Positions 34,181-43,741 of a stretch of 64,000 nucleotides of DNA are shown here, piece after piece. The notes beneath the pieces are model-generated. The model ran no database searches, was not told the DNA's origin, and saw only the letters and a program-made list of their open reading frames with translations. The translations under genes and the position numbers were made by a program. The DNA lies in assembly GCA_947481575.1 (NCBI GenBank), contig CANKGV010000008.1, positions 1 to 64,000 on the forward strand, in the 5' to 3' direction. Source of the stretch: Alphaproteobacteria bacterium (lineage in GTDB: Bacteria; Pseudomonadota; Alphaproteobacteria; UBA2966; CAIVPW01). Each line of letters begins with the position of its first letter. The stretch's first letter is position 1.

Positions 34181-34870
34181 ATGACGCCCGTATCGGTTGC
34201 CGCCATCTTCGCCCACCCGGACGATGAAGTTCTGGGGTGCGGCGCAGCCCTTGCACTACATGCCGACCGTGGCGACACGGTTCAGATCTTGATCCTCGCT
34301 ACCGGACTCGCCGCCCGCGGACCCGCTGGCGCGCCCGAGCTCGGGGCGCTACGACGCCAAGCGGAGGCGGCGGCCCGCGTGTTGGGTGTCGGAGCGATAG
34401 AGTTTGGGGACTTTCCGGACAATGCTATGGACACGGTCCCCCTGATCGAAGTGGTGCGAACGGTAGAGACTTTCGTGCAGAGAACGGCACCGGCGATCAT
34501 CTACACGCACCATGGCGGCGACTTAAATGTCGACCACCGGGTGACCCATCTCGCGGTCGCAACCGCGTGCAGGCCGACCCCGCAGGCCGCCGACCGTGAG
34601 ATATTCGCGTGCGAGGTCCCGTCCTCGACCGAATGGGCGCCTTCAACATTGACTAACTTCGTTCCGACGGACTTTGTCGACGTCTCGGCGACCCTTGACC
34701 GCAAGGTTGCCGCTTTGAAGTGCTACGCCGACGAGATCCGGCCGTGGCCCCACCCGCGCTCCTCCGAAGGCGTGCGTTTCTTGGCCCGGTGGCGTGGGGC
34801 ACAGTGCGGCCGCGATGCCGCCGAATCGTTCATGCCGATGCGCCGCGTGCGGCAACTGACCACCAGCTAG
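34181..34870 (+). CDS. PIG-L family N-deacetylase
   Basis: 229 residues. The zinc site is seen in AAIFAHPDDEVLGCGAALAL near residue 10 and YTHHGGDLNVDHRVTH near 110, both diagnostic of the LmbE/PIG-L family. These enzymes remove the acetyl group from N-acetylglucosamine-type units. It directly follows the aminotransferase with no gap. A deacetylation that frees an amine for ATP-grasp acylation would fit the module. Its substrate is not determined. Confidence 0.88.
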   Translation: MTPVSVAAIFAHPDDEVLGCGAALALHADRGDTVQILILATGLAARGPAGAPELGALRRQAEAAARVLGVGAIEFGDFPDNAMDTVPLIEVVRTVETFVQRTAPAIIYTHHGGDLNVDHRVTHLAVATACRPTPQAADREIFACEVPSSTEWAPSTLTNFVPTDFVDVSATLDRKVAALKCYADEIRPWPHPRSSEGVRFLARWRGAQCGRDAAESFMPMRRVRQLTTS

Positions 34871-34872
34871 CA

Positions 34873-35763
34873 TTGCCCGCAGTTCTGGGTTTGGGAACCG
34901 TTCAATTCGGTTTGCCGTACGGGGTGTCCAACACGCATGGCAAGCCAAGCGATGCTGAGGTGCGCGGGATTCTCGCAACTGCTGGCCGTGGGGGCGTCCA
35001 GGTCCTGGATACGGCGCCAAGCTATGGCGACAGTGAACGAGTATTGGGACGGTCGCTTCCGCCGGATTGCGCATTTCGGGTTGTCTCCAAGACGCCCACA
35101 GCAGCGGATGAACTTCGTAGCCGCGGGTTCGCCGGTGCGATGTCCGAATCCCTTCGGCGAACTCTCCAAGATTTGAATCGCACCAGCATCGACGGACTCA
35201 TCGTCCACAATGCCCGACATCTTCTCGAGGAGGGTGGCCGAGAGCTTGTTGCGGCAATGGGCGAGCAGAAGTCGCTGGGCCGCGTGCGAGCGATCGGAGT
35301 ATCAGTTTACGATGCGGAGCAGCTTGACCGAGTACTCGAGTTCTTTGTTCCGGACCTTGTGCAACTACCGGCGAATGCGTTGGATCAACGACTGGTGCGC
35401 AGCGGACATATTCGAGCGTTGGCGGCCGCAGGTGTTGAGGTTCATGTGCGGTCCGTATTCCTTCAGGGGCTCCTGCTGATGGATGCGGAGGCACTGCCCT
35501 CTCATCTTTCCACTGCCAGTCCCTATTTGTCTGCATTTCGCGCCTCGGCGGAACGGCAAGGCCTGTCGCCGATGACGGCGGCACTCTCATTCGCTCGCTA
35601 CATCGAGGGCGTCGCCGTGGTCTTGGTTGGGGTGAATACAGACGCCGAGCTTCGGCAAGTCCTGGCGTCCTGGGATGCAGCAGGCCCCCAAGTCGATGAC
35701 CTAGAACTGCTGCGGCAGCCGCCGGACGCGGTGGTTGATCCCCGACAGTGGCGCAGTCAGTAG
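34873..35763 (+). CDS. Aldo/keto reductase family protein
   Basis: About 296 residues. Opening LGLGTVQFGLPYGVSN, catalytic Asp/Tyr in VLDTAPSYGDSERVLG, Lys in VVSKTP and His in DGLIVHNARHL complete the AKR tetrad. It reduces an aldehyde or ketone with NADPH. AKRs of this subgroup are common beside NeuB/SpsF-type genes. The TTG start at 34873, two bases after the PIG-L stop, is the only start that avoids a 150-base overlap; it lacks a clear Shine-Dalgarno and so presumably depends on coupling. Confidence 0.82.
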   Translation: MPAVLGLGTVQFGLPYGVSNTHGKPSDAEVRGILATAGRGGVQVLDTAPSYGDSERVLGRSLPPDCAFRVVSKTPTAADELRSRGFAGAMSESLRRTLQDLNRTSIDGLIVHNARHLLEEGGRELVAAMGEQKSLGRVRAIGVSVYDAEQLDRVLEFFVPDLVQLPANALDQRLVRSGHIRALAAAGVEVHVRSVFLQGLLLMDAEALPSHLSTASPYLSAFRASAERQGLSPMTAALSFARYIEGVAVVLVGVNTDAELRQVLASWDAAGPQVDDLELLRQPPDAVVDPRQWRSQ

Positions 35764-35775
35764 GGAGTTAGAGCT

Positions 35776-36621
35776 TTGGCGGCTCCAACCTTCATCGTGG
35801 CCGGAACACAAAAAGCGGCCACCACTTGGCTCTACGAATGCCTGCGAGAGCATCCGGATGTTTTTGTTTCACGGCCGAAGGAGCTGCATTTCTTCTGCCC
35901 AAAGGGTGTGTGCTGGAAATCGCGGGCGGATCAGGGAATGGATTGGTACTTAGGTCAGTTCCCGGAGACCGGACGATCCGCGCGTGGCGAACTGTCTGTC
36001 GATTACATGTACTACCCCGAGGTCGCCGGTCAGATCGCCGCCCTCAACCCCGCCATGAGGGTCCTATTCATCCTGCGCAACCCCATCGAACGGGCGTACT
36101 CCGCGTACTGGATGAATCGCCGTGGCAAGTCGGATATGCCCGCATTCGCGGAGTTCATCCGACCCGACAGCGACTTTGTCGCCCGTGGATTCTACTGGCG
36201 TCAAATCGAACGCTTTCTTGCCGTGCTGCCGCGAAAGCAGATCAAGGTGATGGTGTATGAGGACATCGCGGCCAACCCACAGGCGTTTGTGTCCTCCGTG
36301 TACGAGTTCATTGGCGTCGCCAGCGCCTTTGCGCCTCCTTCTCTGCGGCAGCAGGTGGGCGAGACCAAGGCGCTGCCGCCGATGATCAGCACACTACTGT
36401 ACCGGCAACTGACTCGGCTTCTTCATGTGCCGGCGATCCTAGCTGTCTGGCGTGCGACAAAGCGGACGACGGGGCTCAAACAGGTTCGGTCGGGAAGTCC
36501 AACGCATGCCTACCCGTCCCTCGGACCCGACGAGCGCCGCCGCTTAGAAAGCATCTATCACGACGAGAACGAGCGGCTGTTCGAGTTCCTTGGGTCGCGC
36601 ATTCCATCTTGGGACGAATAG
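35776..36621 (+). CDS. Sulfotransferase family protein (copy 2)
   Basis: 281 residues. The PAPS loop is IVAGTQKAATTWLYECL at residues 7-23, with PKELHFF and the 3'-phosphate motif VLFILRNPIERAYSAYW near 100. Starts at TTG 35776 with AGGGAG 8 bases upstream. It resembles heparan-type N/O-sulfotransferases more than the enzyme at 2338 does, so the two probably sulfate different positions. A 24-base gap separates it from a glycosyltransferase. Confidence 0.85.
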   Translation: MAAPTFIVAGTQKAATTWLYECLREHPDVFVSRPKELHFFCPKGVCWKSRADQGMDWYLGQFPETGRSARGELSVDYMYYPEVAGQIAALNPAMRVLFILRNPIERAYSAYWMNRRGKSDMPAFAEFIRPDSDFVARGFYWRQIERFLAVLPRKQIKVMVYEDIAANPQAFVSSVYEFIGVASAFAPPSLRQQVGETKALPPMISTLLYRQLTRLLHVPAILAVWRATKRTTGLKQVRSGSPTHAYPSLGPDERRRLESIYHDENERLFEFLGSRIPSWDE

Positions 36622-36645
36622 GGAAGGCCCCCTCAGTCAGCGAAG

Positions 36646-37869
36646 ATGCGAATCTTAATGATTCTGACTCTCTTTTCCGGTCTGAAGGAGAGCGTCGCCC
36701 AAAGACGGTGGATGCCGGGCGGAACGCCGACGGTCTGCCGGCTCATCGAAACCTTGGATGCCGCCAACGAATTGGCTCTGTGCTTCACCCTGCGAAGGGT
36801 GTCGTTGGGATTCCGCGAAGTTGAACTCCCGCCCCTTCAAATCAAGGCTCGGCTCGAGTCGCCGCCAGCTTGGTTGGGGTTGTTTGGCAAAGCGTCGTGG
36901 TACCTTGGCGAAGCGTTGAAGATTGGCCGAGTTTGGCGACATGTCCGGGCAATTCGGCCCGACATCCTGTATGTGGATCGCGCCAACTCCTGGGTTGCCG
37001 GTACCCTGGCACGGTGGTCGGGTATCCCCGTCGTATATCGCGTCATGGGGATCAGCGACGACTTGCGGGCGTGCGTAGTCGGCCGCCATCCTCGCAACGC
37101 GATTCAGCGTTGGATGCTCCGGGCGCCATTTGGCGCCGTGATTTGCACGCAGGAAGGAAGCGACGGAGAGGCAGTTCTGAACGCGCTCTTACTTCCTTCC
37201 GTGCCACAACATCATTTCGTCAATGGCGTCGATTGGGATCGGACCGCAGCCGCAATGGACCGGCCGGCGGCGACCGGCGTAGTAGTACTGTTTGCTGGCC
37301 GGCTTGAGGCAATGAAGGGCGCTGACGAGTTTCTTGAGGCGTTCCTGACGGCACGGTCACGCGCACCAGGACAACTCCGCGCAGTCGTCATGGGTGACGG
37401 AGCACGGATGGAATCGATGCGAGCTCGAGTCCGCTCGGCGGACGCGGAAGGCGACGTGACCTTCTTGGGAGCGGTCCCGCACAGCACCGTCGCGTCGATC
37501 TACCAACGCGCCGACGTTTACGTTTCTTTGAACCGAATGGGCAATCTCAGCAACACCACGCTTGAAGCATTGGCGCATGGCTGCTGTTGCGTCCTCCCTG
37601 AGCCCGACGACTCGATCCCGCGTGATGCGGTCACGAGGCAGTATCTGCCTAACGGGACGGTTGTTCGAATTCCAAGCATCGACGACACCGAGGCCCTGGC
37701 CTCGGCACTAGTGCACCTAGCTCAGCATGGGGCAGAACGGCAGACCATTGCGGCACGCGGCCAAACGGCCGCGCGGGCATTTATCCCCACTTGGTCCGGG
37801 CGCATTGCCGCCGAAGTTGCACTCCTGCGGGACATTGCCGGCCGCGGTCATTCTGCAGGACACGGCTAA
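36646..37869 (+). CDS. Glycosyltransferase family 4 protein
   Basis: 407 residues, GT-B fold. The N-terminal acceptor domain is MRILMILTLFSGLKESV. The C-terminal donor domain has VVVLFAGRLEAMKGADEFLEAF and VYVSLNRMGNLSNTTLEALAHG; the latter corresponds to the E-x7-E motif but lacks its first Glu (SLNRMGNLSNTTLE), a feature of some GT4 branches. It transfers an NDP-sugar in the cytoplasm. Three bases separate it from the next asnB-like gene. Confidence 0.82.
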   Translation: MRILMILTLFSGLKESVAQRRWMPGGTPTVCRLIETLDAANELALCFTLRRVSLGFREVELPPLQIKARLESPPAWLGLFGKASWYLGEALKIGRVWRHVRAIRPDILYVDRANSWVAGTLARWSGIPVVYRVMGISDDLRACVVGRHPRNAIQRWMLRAPFGAVICTQEGSDGEAVLNALLLPSVPQHHFVNGVDWDRTAAAMDRPAATGVVVLFAGRLEAMKGADEFLEAFLTARSRAPGQLRAVVMGDGARMESMRARVRSADAEGDVTFLGAVPHSTVASIYQRADVYVSLNRMGNLSNTTLEALAHGCCCVLPEPDDSIPRDAVTRQYLPNGTVVRIPSIDDTEALASALVHLAQHGAERQTIAARGQTAARAFIPTWSGRIAAEVALLRDIAGRGHSAGHG

Positions 37870-37872
37870 CCC

Positions 37873-39753
37873 ATGTGTGGCGTATTTGCACTGTTCCTGC
37901 GTCGTCCGTTGACCGAAGACGACGTAGCCCTCGGCAGGGAGGGAACAAAGATGCTGGCCCACCGCGGACCGGACAACGGTGGCGAGTGGATGGATCGTGC
38001 CAACGGGGTGTTCCTTGGGCACCGCCGCCTTTCGATCATCGACCTCTCGGCGGCAAGCAACCAGCCAATGACTCGAGCGAATCTGACCGTCAGCTACAAC
38101 GGAGAAATATTCAACTACCGCGCCTTGCGCGACCAACTGCACCGCGAACGCTTCTCCACCGCCGGCGACACCGAGGTCCTGTTGGCATCCTGGCGCAACT
38201 TTGGCGCGGATGGGCTTCCCCGAATTGACGGAATGTTTGCCTTCGCGCTCTGGGATGGAACTGCGGGGTGGCTGGCGGTTGACCGGTTCAGTGAAAAGCA
38301 ATTGTACGTCGTTGAAAACGGCGACGGAGTCTTTGTGAGTTCCGAGCCGCTGCCGCTGGTCCGACTGTTGTCTTTGCGCCCGGACGTATCGCAGCGAAAC
38401 ATTTCGGCATTCCTTGCGCTCGGCTACCTTCCCGCGCCCGATACGTTTTATCCGGGCATGACGAAGCTTCAGCCGGCCCAGGTCGTGAGGGTTACGCGAG
38501 GTGTCGCAGAACCGCCGCACCGGTTCTGGACGCCGCCGTATGGCACGGTGGGAAGAACACGGCCGGTGCCGTTGACCGAGCGCGAATTGGATCGCCTGCA
38601 GGAGGCGCTTGTCGCCTCGATGGAGCGCCGCCTGGAAGCCGATGTCGAGCCGTGCCTCTTCCTTTCGGCTGGGATCGACTCGTCCTTGATCGCATCAATT
38701 CTCGCCAAGGATCTCGGGCGACGCGCAAGGTGCATCACCGTGAGCTTTCCCGAAGGAGCCACCCGTGATGAAGCGGCAGACGCTGTTCAGATCGCCGGGG
38801 CGCTCAAGCTCGATCACGAGATCGTCGTCAACCGAGACGACCCCGCAGCAGCCGACTGCGACTACTACCTGTCGCTATTCGGGCAACCGAACGACAATCT
38901 GACCACCGCGTCCATTCAGCAGATGACCCGCTGTGCGGTCGACCGCGGATTTCGGCTCGGTTTGACCGGCTTTGGTGCCGATGAACTCTTTTACGGATAC
39001 CTGAAGCACAGCTTCTTCTACCGACGACGCAGGTTCTTCAGAATTCCGTCGCCACTACGCCGGCCCACGGCCTGGGCGCTCTCCGCGATCTCGCCGCTGC
39101 ACACGGGCGCACAAGCGTTTGCGGACCTGTGTGGCGTTGCAGACGCCGAGCAACTCCTCGCAGTGAAGAACGCACCGACCTACGCGATCCTTCGGACCAT
39201 CCCAGGCGTTCAGCAGTGGGCCGCAGAAGCGTTTGGTGCACGGCTGCTACCGATCGAATACGCCGTGCCGCGATTCGATCTGGAAAACACAATGCCAAAC
39301 TCGCAGCTATCCTCTTTGGACCTGGGCAGTATGCGGTCGAGCCTAGAGTTGCGGACACCTTTCTTGAGTCCGGACCTCATGAACGTCGTTGCTGAATTTG
39401 ATCCGCGATCCCTGTTGGCGTTTGGGCAGAAGTCGGTTCTGCGCCGGCTGCTCTCCAGGTACCTACCGCGCGAGTTGTGGGACCGGAAGAAGCACGGGTT
39501 CTCCTTTCCCGCGGACCGATTCCTGCAGAACCACGCGCAACCCATCACCGTGCCCCAGGTTCCTAGCGAAGTTGTTCGTGCAGTTTGGGCGCGACAGTCA
39601 GAGGCGCGAGGATGGCGTCGTCTGGCGGTACGCATGCAGATGGCCGCGCGATTCCAGGACTGGAATACGGCTATTCAGTTTGTGCCGGGACGCGACGCTC
39701 GGCACCCGATCGCCGGCCGCGACGCCCCTGACTTGGCCGAGACAATCCTGTAG
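37873..39753 (+). CDS. asnB: Asparagine synthetase-like amidotransferase (copy 3)
   Basis: 626 residues. Cys2 (MCGVFALF), AHRGPDNGG, GHRRLSIIDLS and YNGEIFNYRALR show an intact glutaminase. The synthetase PP-loop reads FLSAGIDSSLIAS near 265, with Ala for the second Gly of SGGxDS, and the GDGGDE loop is GFGADELFYGY. Both changes lie around the AMP-binding pocket and suggest a non-aspartate substrate. A carbamoyltransferase follows 42 bases later, the reverse order of the pair at 18534-22290. Confidence 0.87.
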   Translation: MCGVFALFLRRPLTEDDVALGREGTKMLAHRGPDNGGEWMDRANGVFLGHRRLSIIDLSAASNQPMTRANLTVSYNGEIFNYRALRDQLHRERFSTAGDTEVLLASWRNFGADGLPRIDGMFAFALWDGTAGWLAVDRFSEKQLYVVENGDGVFVSSEPLPLVRLLSLRPDVSQRNISAFLALGYLPAPDTFYPGMTKLQPAQVVRVTRGVAEPPHRFWTPPYGTVGRTRPVPLTERELDRLQEALVASMERRLEADVEPCLFLSAGIDSSLIASILAKDLGRRARCITVSFPEGATRDEAADAVQIAGALKLDHEIVVNRDDPAAADCDYYLSLFGQPNDNLTTASIQQMTRCAVDRGFRLGLTGFGADELFYGYLKHSFFYRRRRFFRIPSPLRRPTAWALSAISPLHTGAQAFADLCGVADAEQLLAVKNAPTYAILRTIPGVQQWAAEAFGARLLPIEYAVPRFDLENTMPNSQLSSLDLGSMRSSLELRTPFLSPDLMNVVAEFDPRSLLAFGQKSVLRRLLSRYLPRELWDRKKHGFSFPADRFLQNHAQPITVPQVPSEVVRAVWARQSEARGWRRLAVRMQMAARFQDWNTAIQFVPGRDARHPIAGRDAPDLAETIL

Positions 39754-39795
39754 CGACCTTGCCGCAATCAAGAACTCAATCGGAGTAAGCGTACG

Positions 39796-41535
39796 ATGCC
39801 CCACCCTGAACTCTGGGTCCTCGGAGTCCATGACGGCCACAACTGCGGTGCAACCCTGGTATGTGGCGGCCGGGTAGTTGCGTCGGTCAGCGAGGAGAGA
39901 CTAAGCCGCAAGAAGAACGAGGTTGGGTATCCGCGCAGGTCGATTGAGGCCGTGCTCCAGATCGGCGGCATCGATTCAAGTCAGCTGGCGAGCATTGTTT
40001 ACGCTTCGCTCTTCATGCACCGCACCGAGTACCTCACGGACATAACGCCTTGGTACAAAGTCGGCGCCCGCGATCAGGAGCGGGCGAAGCAGGAGTCACC
40101 TGCCTACCAGAAGGCGGTATTCGAGCAGCGCAAGGCGGAACGGATTGCGGAAATCTGCCAGCACCTGGATGTGGGGCCCGAGCGAGTCTCCTTCCTTGAG
40201 CATCACTTGTGCCACCTGGCGGCCGCCTACTACACGCGGCCGGCAGCGTCCTCGGATCGCGGGATCCTGGGTCTTACGTGCGATGGTGCGGGCGACAACT
40301 TGTGCGCCACCGTTGCCGTTTGCCGCGGTAACGACATCAAGCGGATCGCGGCGACGGGCCGGAGCGCCTCTCTTGGAAAAATATACTCCCGCATAACGTT
40401 TCTGATGGGAATGACCCCATGGGAACACGAGTACAAGGTCATGGGGCTGGCGCCGTATGCGGAGCCCGACCGAAGCGAACGCGCAGCAGAACCGCTGCGG
40501 AAGCTGCTGCACATCAATCGCGACAAGCTGGTCTTCGAACTCGGCGGCGAGTTGTCGACCAACTACTGCTACGAGTACCTGCGCGATGCCTTTGAGGGCG
40601 TGCGCTTCGACATCATCGCGGGAGCGGCGCAGCATTTCGCCGAGGAAATGATGTGCCAGTGGATTGACGCCGCCATAGCGCAAACCGGCATCGGCGACAT
40701 CGTATGCGGCGGCGGCGTGTTCATGAACGTCAAGGCCAACATGTTGATCGCCGGTCTTCCTGCGGTCCGATCAATGTATGTGATGCCTAGCGCCGCAGAC
40801 GAATCCTTGGCGATCGGCGCCGCGCTGCATGACTACTATCAGCGAACCGGCGTCACCGACCACGCCCCGAGCGTCCTTCCCAACTTGTATCTCGGTGCCG
40901 AGAACACTCGTGCCTCGGAGGAACGCGCCGCCCGGACACTCCAGAAGGATTCTGCGTTCGCCGTATCCGAACCGGGCGACATGGAGTCCGAAATCGCCGA
41001 CATGCTGGCCGCCGGCGAGGTGGTCGCACGTTGCAGCGGCCGGATGGAATGGGGTGCTCGGGCCCTAGGCAACCGAAGTATTCTATGCAGCGCGCATGAC
41101 TCGCGGCTGGTCGATCGCATCAATCAGGCAGTGAAGAAGCGCGACTTCTGGATGCCGTTCGCTCCGTCGATACGCGAGGAAGAGGCCAACCGTTACTTCA
41201 ACGACCCCAAGGGCATGCGGCCGAAATTCATGACCTTTGCCTACCAGACGCGGCCCGAAACCTATTCCGACATTGCCGCGGCCAGCCACCCGCGTGACGG
41301 CACGATTCGACCGCAAGTCGTGTCCGCGGGCAGTAACCCCAAGTACCACCGAATTCTTTCGCGATTCCACGATCGTACAGGGCGCGGAGCTTTACTGAAC
41401 ACTTCCTTCAACTTGCACGGCTATCCGATCGTCAACACCCCAGAAGATGCGATCGGCGTACTGACCAACTCTGGTCTCGAAACGCTCGCGCTGGGCCACC
41501 TGCTCATTCGCAAATCTCGGCCTAGCTCCCATTGA
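39796..41535 (+). CDS. Carbamoyltransferase, NodU/CmcH/TobZ family (copy 3)
   Basis: 579 residues. WVLGVHDGHNCGATLV starts the Kae1-like domain. The metal histidines are in EHHLCHLAAAYY near 134, followed by TCDGAGDNL, CGGGVFMNVKAN and SAADESLAIGAAL. The C-terminal part has GRMEWGARALGNRS near 414 and NTSFNLHGYPIVNTP near 534. All expected carbamoyl-adenylate site residues seem present. Its stop overlaps the TTG of the next glycosyltransferase. Confidence 0.92.
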   Translation: MPHPELWVLGVHDGHNCGATLVCGGRVVASVSEERLSRKKNEVGYPRRSIEAVLQIGGIDSSQLASIVYASLFMHRTEYLTDITPWYKVGARDQERAKQESPAYQKAVFEQRKAERIAEICQHLDVGPERVSFLEHHLCHLAAAYYTRPAASSDRGILGLTCDGAGDNLCATVAVCRGNDIKRIAATGRSASLGKIYSRITFLMGMTPWEHEYKVMGLAPYAEPDRSERAAEPLRKLLHINRDKLVFELGGELSTNYCYEYLRDAFEGVRFDIIAGAAQHFAEEMMCQWIDAAIAQTGIGDIVCGGGVFMNVKANMLIAGLPAVRSMYVMPSAADESLAIGAALHDYYQRTGVTDHAPSVLPNLYLGAENTRASEERAARTLQKDSAFAVSEPGDMESEIADMLAAGEVVARCSGRMEWGARALGNRSILCSAHDSRLVDRINQAVKKRDFWMPFAPSIREEEANRYFNDPKGMRPKFMTFAYQTRPETYSDIAAASHPRDGTIRPQVVSAGSNPKYHRILSRFHDRTGRGALLNTSFNLHGYPIVNTPEDAIGVLTNSGLETLALGHLLIRKSRPSSH

Positions 41536-42671
41536 CCACCAATTCCCACGGCCGTGTGGCCTGTCCTGCCGACCTTGCCATCGTGATTGCCGACCTTGGC
41601 GCCGGCGGAGCACAGCGAGTAGCAACCAACCTCGCCGCCGGCTTGGCATCCCGCGGCTGGAGTGTCTCACTCATCACCCTGGCTTCCGATGTTCCGGATC
41701 ATTTTACCTTGCCGCCTGCCGTGCACCGCATTGGGCTCGATCTTGCTCAACGGGCCAGCGGGGTATTGGCAGCGCTTGCCGCCAATATTGGACGGGTCGT
41801 CGCGCTACGTCGTGCAATTCGCGTCTCGGCCGCCCCGGTGGTACTTAGTCTAGTTGGGACGACAAATGTCCTGTCGGTGCTTGCGTGCTCCGGCTTGGGC
41901 ATTCGCCTCGTCATATCCGAGCGGAACGACCCGTCGCGGCAGTCTTTGGGCCGTGCTTGGGATTGGCTGCGGCGCCGATTGTACCGGCGTGCGGATACTG
42001 TGACTGCCAATAGCGCTGCCGCGATAGCCGCCCTTGCCACCTACGTTCCGAACTCCAAGCTCGTTCAGGTCCCCAATCCGCTGATCGTGCCCGACATGGA
42101 CCCCGAACCAGGGCGCCCTCTGCGTTCGCACCGAATCCTCTGCGTGGGAAGGCTGTCGCACCAGAAGGCCCAGGATATCCTGTTGCCCGCGTTCGCCCGC
42201 GCCCTGCCTAGCGCGCCGGACTGGCGGTTAGCCATGGTGGGCACGGGAGATCGCGAAGCCGGCCTGCGCGCACTCGCGTCGAAGCTCGGAATCGGCGCGC
42301 AGATCGACTGGATCGGAGTGACCCCGGACATTTGGCACGAGTACCGCAACTCGGACGTGCTGGCGCTACCGAGCCGCCATGAGGGAATGCCCAACGTCGT
42401 TCTGGAAGCCATGGCCTTTGGTGTGCCAGTGATCGTGAGCGATGCTGCGGGTGGAGCGCTCGACTATGTTGTCGACGGGACGAGCGGCCTGATCGTCCGC
42501 AATAGCGACGTCGATTCGCTCACATCCGCAATGGTCTGCATGATGACCGCGCCCGCATTGCGGAGCCGTTTAGGAAGCGCTGGCCGCGAACGGGTTCGTT
42601 CGCTCCTGCCCGACACTGCGTTCGGCACTTGGGAGCGCGTGCTGGGCCTCACGCAGCTGGATCTTCTGTGA
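41532..42671 (+). CDS. Glycosyltransferase family 4 protein
   Basis: 379 residues. Acceptor-domain loop IADLGAGGAQRVATNLA near residue 20. The donor domain has ILCVGRLSHQKAQDILLPAF and the E-x7-E motif in LPSRHEGMPNVVLEAMAFGVP, followed by VDGTSGLIV. The TTG start overlaps the carbamoyltransferase stop, and the stop overlaps the next GTG. Retaining transferase for one linkage of the repeat unit; donor unknown. Confidence 0.88.
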   Translation: MTTNSHGRVACPADLAIVIADLGAGGAQRVATNLAAGLASRGWSVSLITLASDVPDHFTLPPAVHRIGLDLAQRASGVLAALAANIGRVVALRRAIRVSAAPVVLSLVGTTNVLSVLACSGLGIRLVISERNDPSRQSLGRAWDWLRRRLYRRADTVTANSAAAIAALATYVPNSKLVQVPNPLIVPDMDPEPGRPLRSHRILCVGRLSHQKAQDILLPAFARALPSAPDWRLAMVGTGDREAGLRALASKLGIGAQIDWIGVTPDIWHEYRNSDVLALPSRHEGMPNVVLEAMAFGVPVIVSDAAGGALDYVVDGTSGLIVRNSDVDSLTSAMVCMMTAPALRSRLGSAGRERVRSLLPDTAFGTWERVLGLTQLDLL

Positions 42672-43741
42672 TCCGACTCAATCTGCTGACGGAGCCGCCG
42701 CGCAACCAGAACACCGCCGCCTTCCTGGGACCGATCGTTTGGAACCAGAAGATCCTGCGCGATCGTGGAATCGTCGTTCGGACTTTCTATGGATCGGACC
42801 CAGCACTCGGCGACTGCGACGTATTCGCCGTCAATAGCAAGTTTTGGGGAGGAGACTGGCAGGCGAACCGCGAACCCGCGCTGGCTCTCCTGGAATCCAT
42901 GTACGCGAACCGGCGAGTTCTCTACTTCGATCGCAGCTCGACCCCGGGGTCGGTGAATCGGGACGTCCTGCCCCACGTTCACCGCTACCTCAAGAACGCG
43001 GTGTATAGGGAGCGAGGCAACTACACACGTGCCGTCTACAACGGGCGGCTATTCGCTGACTACTATCATCGGGCCGCCGACGTCACGGACTACGCGCCGC
43101 TTGCCTCACCGGCGCTGAGCGAGGCCGAGGCCGCCCGCATCGAGGTCAGTTGGAATACTGGGCTGGCGAACTATTCCCTAACCGGGCCGCGTCGTTGGTC
43201 CTGGTATCGATTTCTGCCGTTCCGGGCACTGATGGCGCCGCCGCGCCGGTTCATACCACCATCCGGGCAACGAACGGTTGCTGTCTCGTGTCGAATGGGG
43301 TCAAGCTACCGCCACGCCACCGTGGCTCATCAACGGCTGCGCATGGCAGAACTACTGGCGCGCTACCGCACCACTCGCCGCGTTTCGAAGATGGCCTACG
43401 TGCGGGAGTTGTGCGCCAGCAAGATCGTCGCCTCGCCGTTCGGCTACAGCGAGATCAATTACAAGGACTTCGAGGCGTTCCTGTGTGGTGCGGTACTGTT
43501 CAAGCCGGACATGAGCCACTTAGATACTTGGCCGGACTACTTCCGGCCCGACGCCACTTATGTTGCTCACCGATGGGACCTATCGGACGTCGCAGCGAAG
43601 ATTGAAGAGGTCCTCGGAAACTACGACCACTATCTGGAGATCGCCCGCGCCGGCCAGTCGATGTACCGCTGGCACACCGCGGAACGCGCTGGCCAGGAGG
43701 CGTTCGCTGACCGCTTCGCGACATTGGTCGGCCCACCGTGA
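42668..43741 (+). CDS. Glycosyltransferase family 1 (CgeB-like) protein
   Basis: 357 residues, starting at a GTG that overlaps the previous stop (GTGA). The C-terminal third resembles the spore-maturation CgeB/Glyco_trans_1_2 group: SKIVASPFGYSEINYKDFEA, then GAVLFKPDMSHLDTWPDYF and YVAHRWDLSDVAAKIEEVL. The N-terminal part belongs to no family I recognise. Its position among three GT4 genes supports a glycosyltransferase role; confidence in the exact family is moderate. Confidence 0.65.
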   Translation: MIRLNLLTEPPRNQNTAAFLGPIVWNQKILRDRGIVVRTFYGSDPALGDCDVFAVNSKFWGGDWQANREPALALLESMYANRRVLYFDRSSTPGSVNRDVLPHVHRYLKNAVYRERGNYTRAVYNGRLFADYYHRAADVTDYAPLASPALSEAEAARIEVSWNTGLANYSLTGPRRWSWYRFLPFRALMAPPRRFIPPSGQRTVAVSCRMGSSYRHATVAHQRLRMAELLARYRTTRRVSKMAYVRELCASKIVASPFGYSEINYKDFEAFLCGAVLFKPDMSHLDTWPDYFRPDATYVAHRWDLSDVAAKIEEVLGNYDHYLEIARAGQSMYRWHTAERAGQEAFADRFATLVGPP

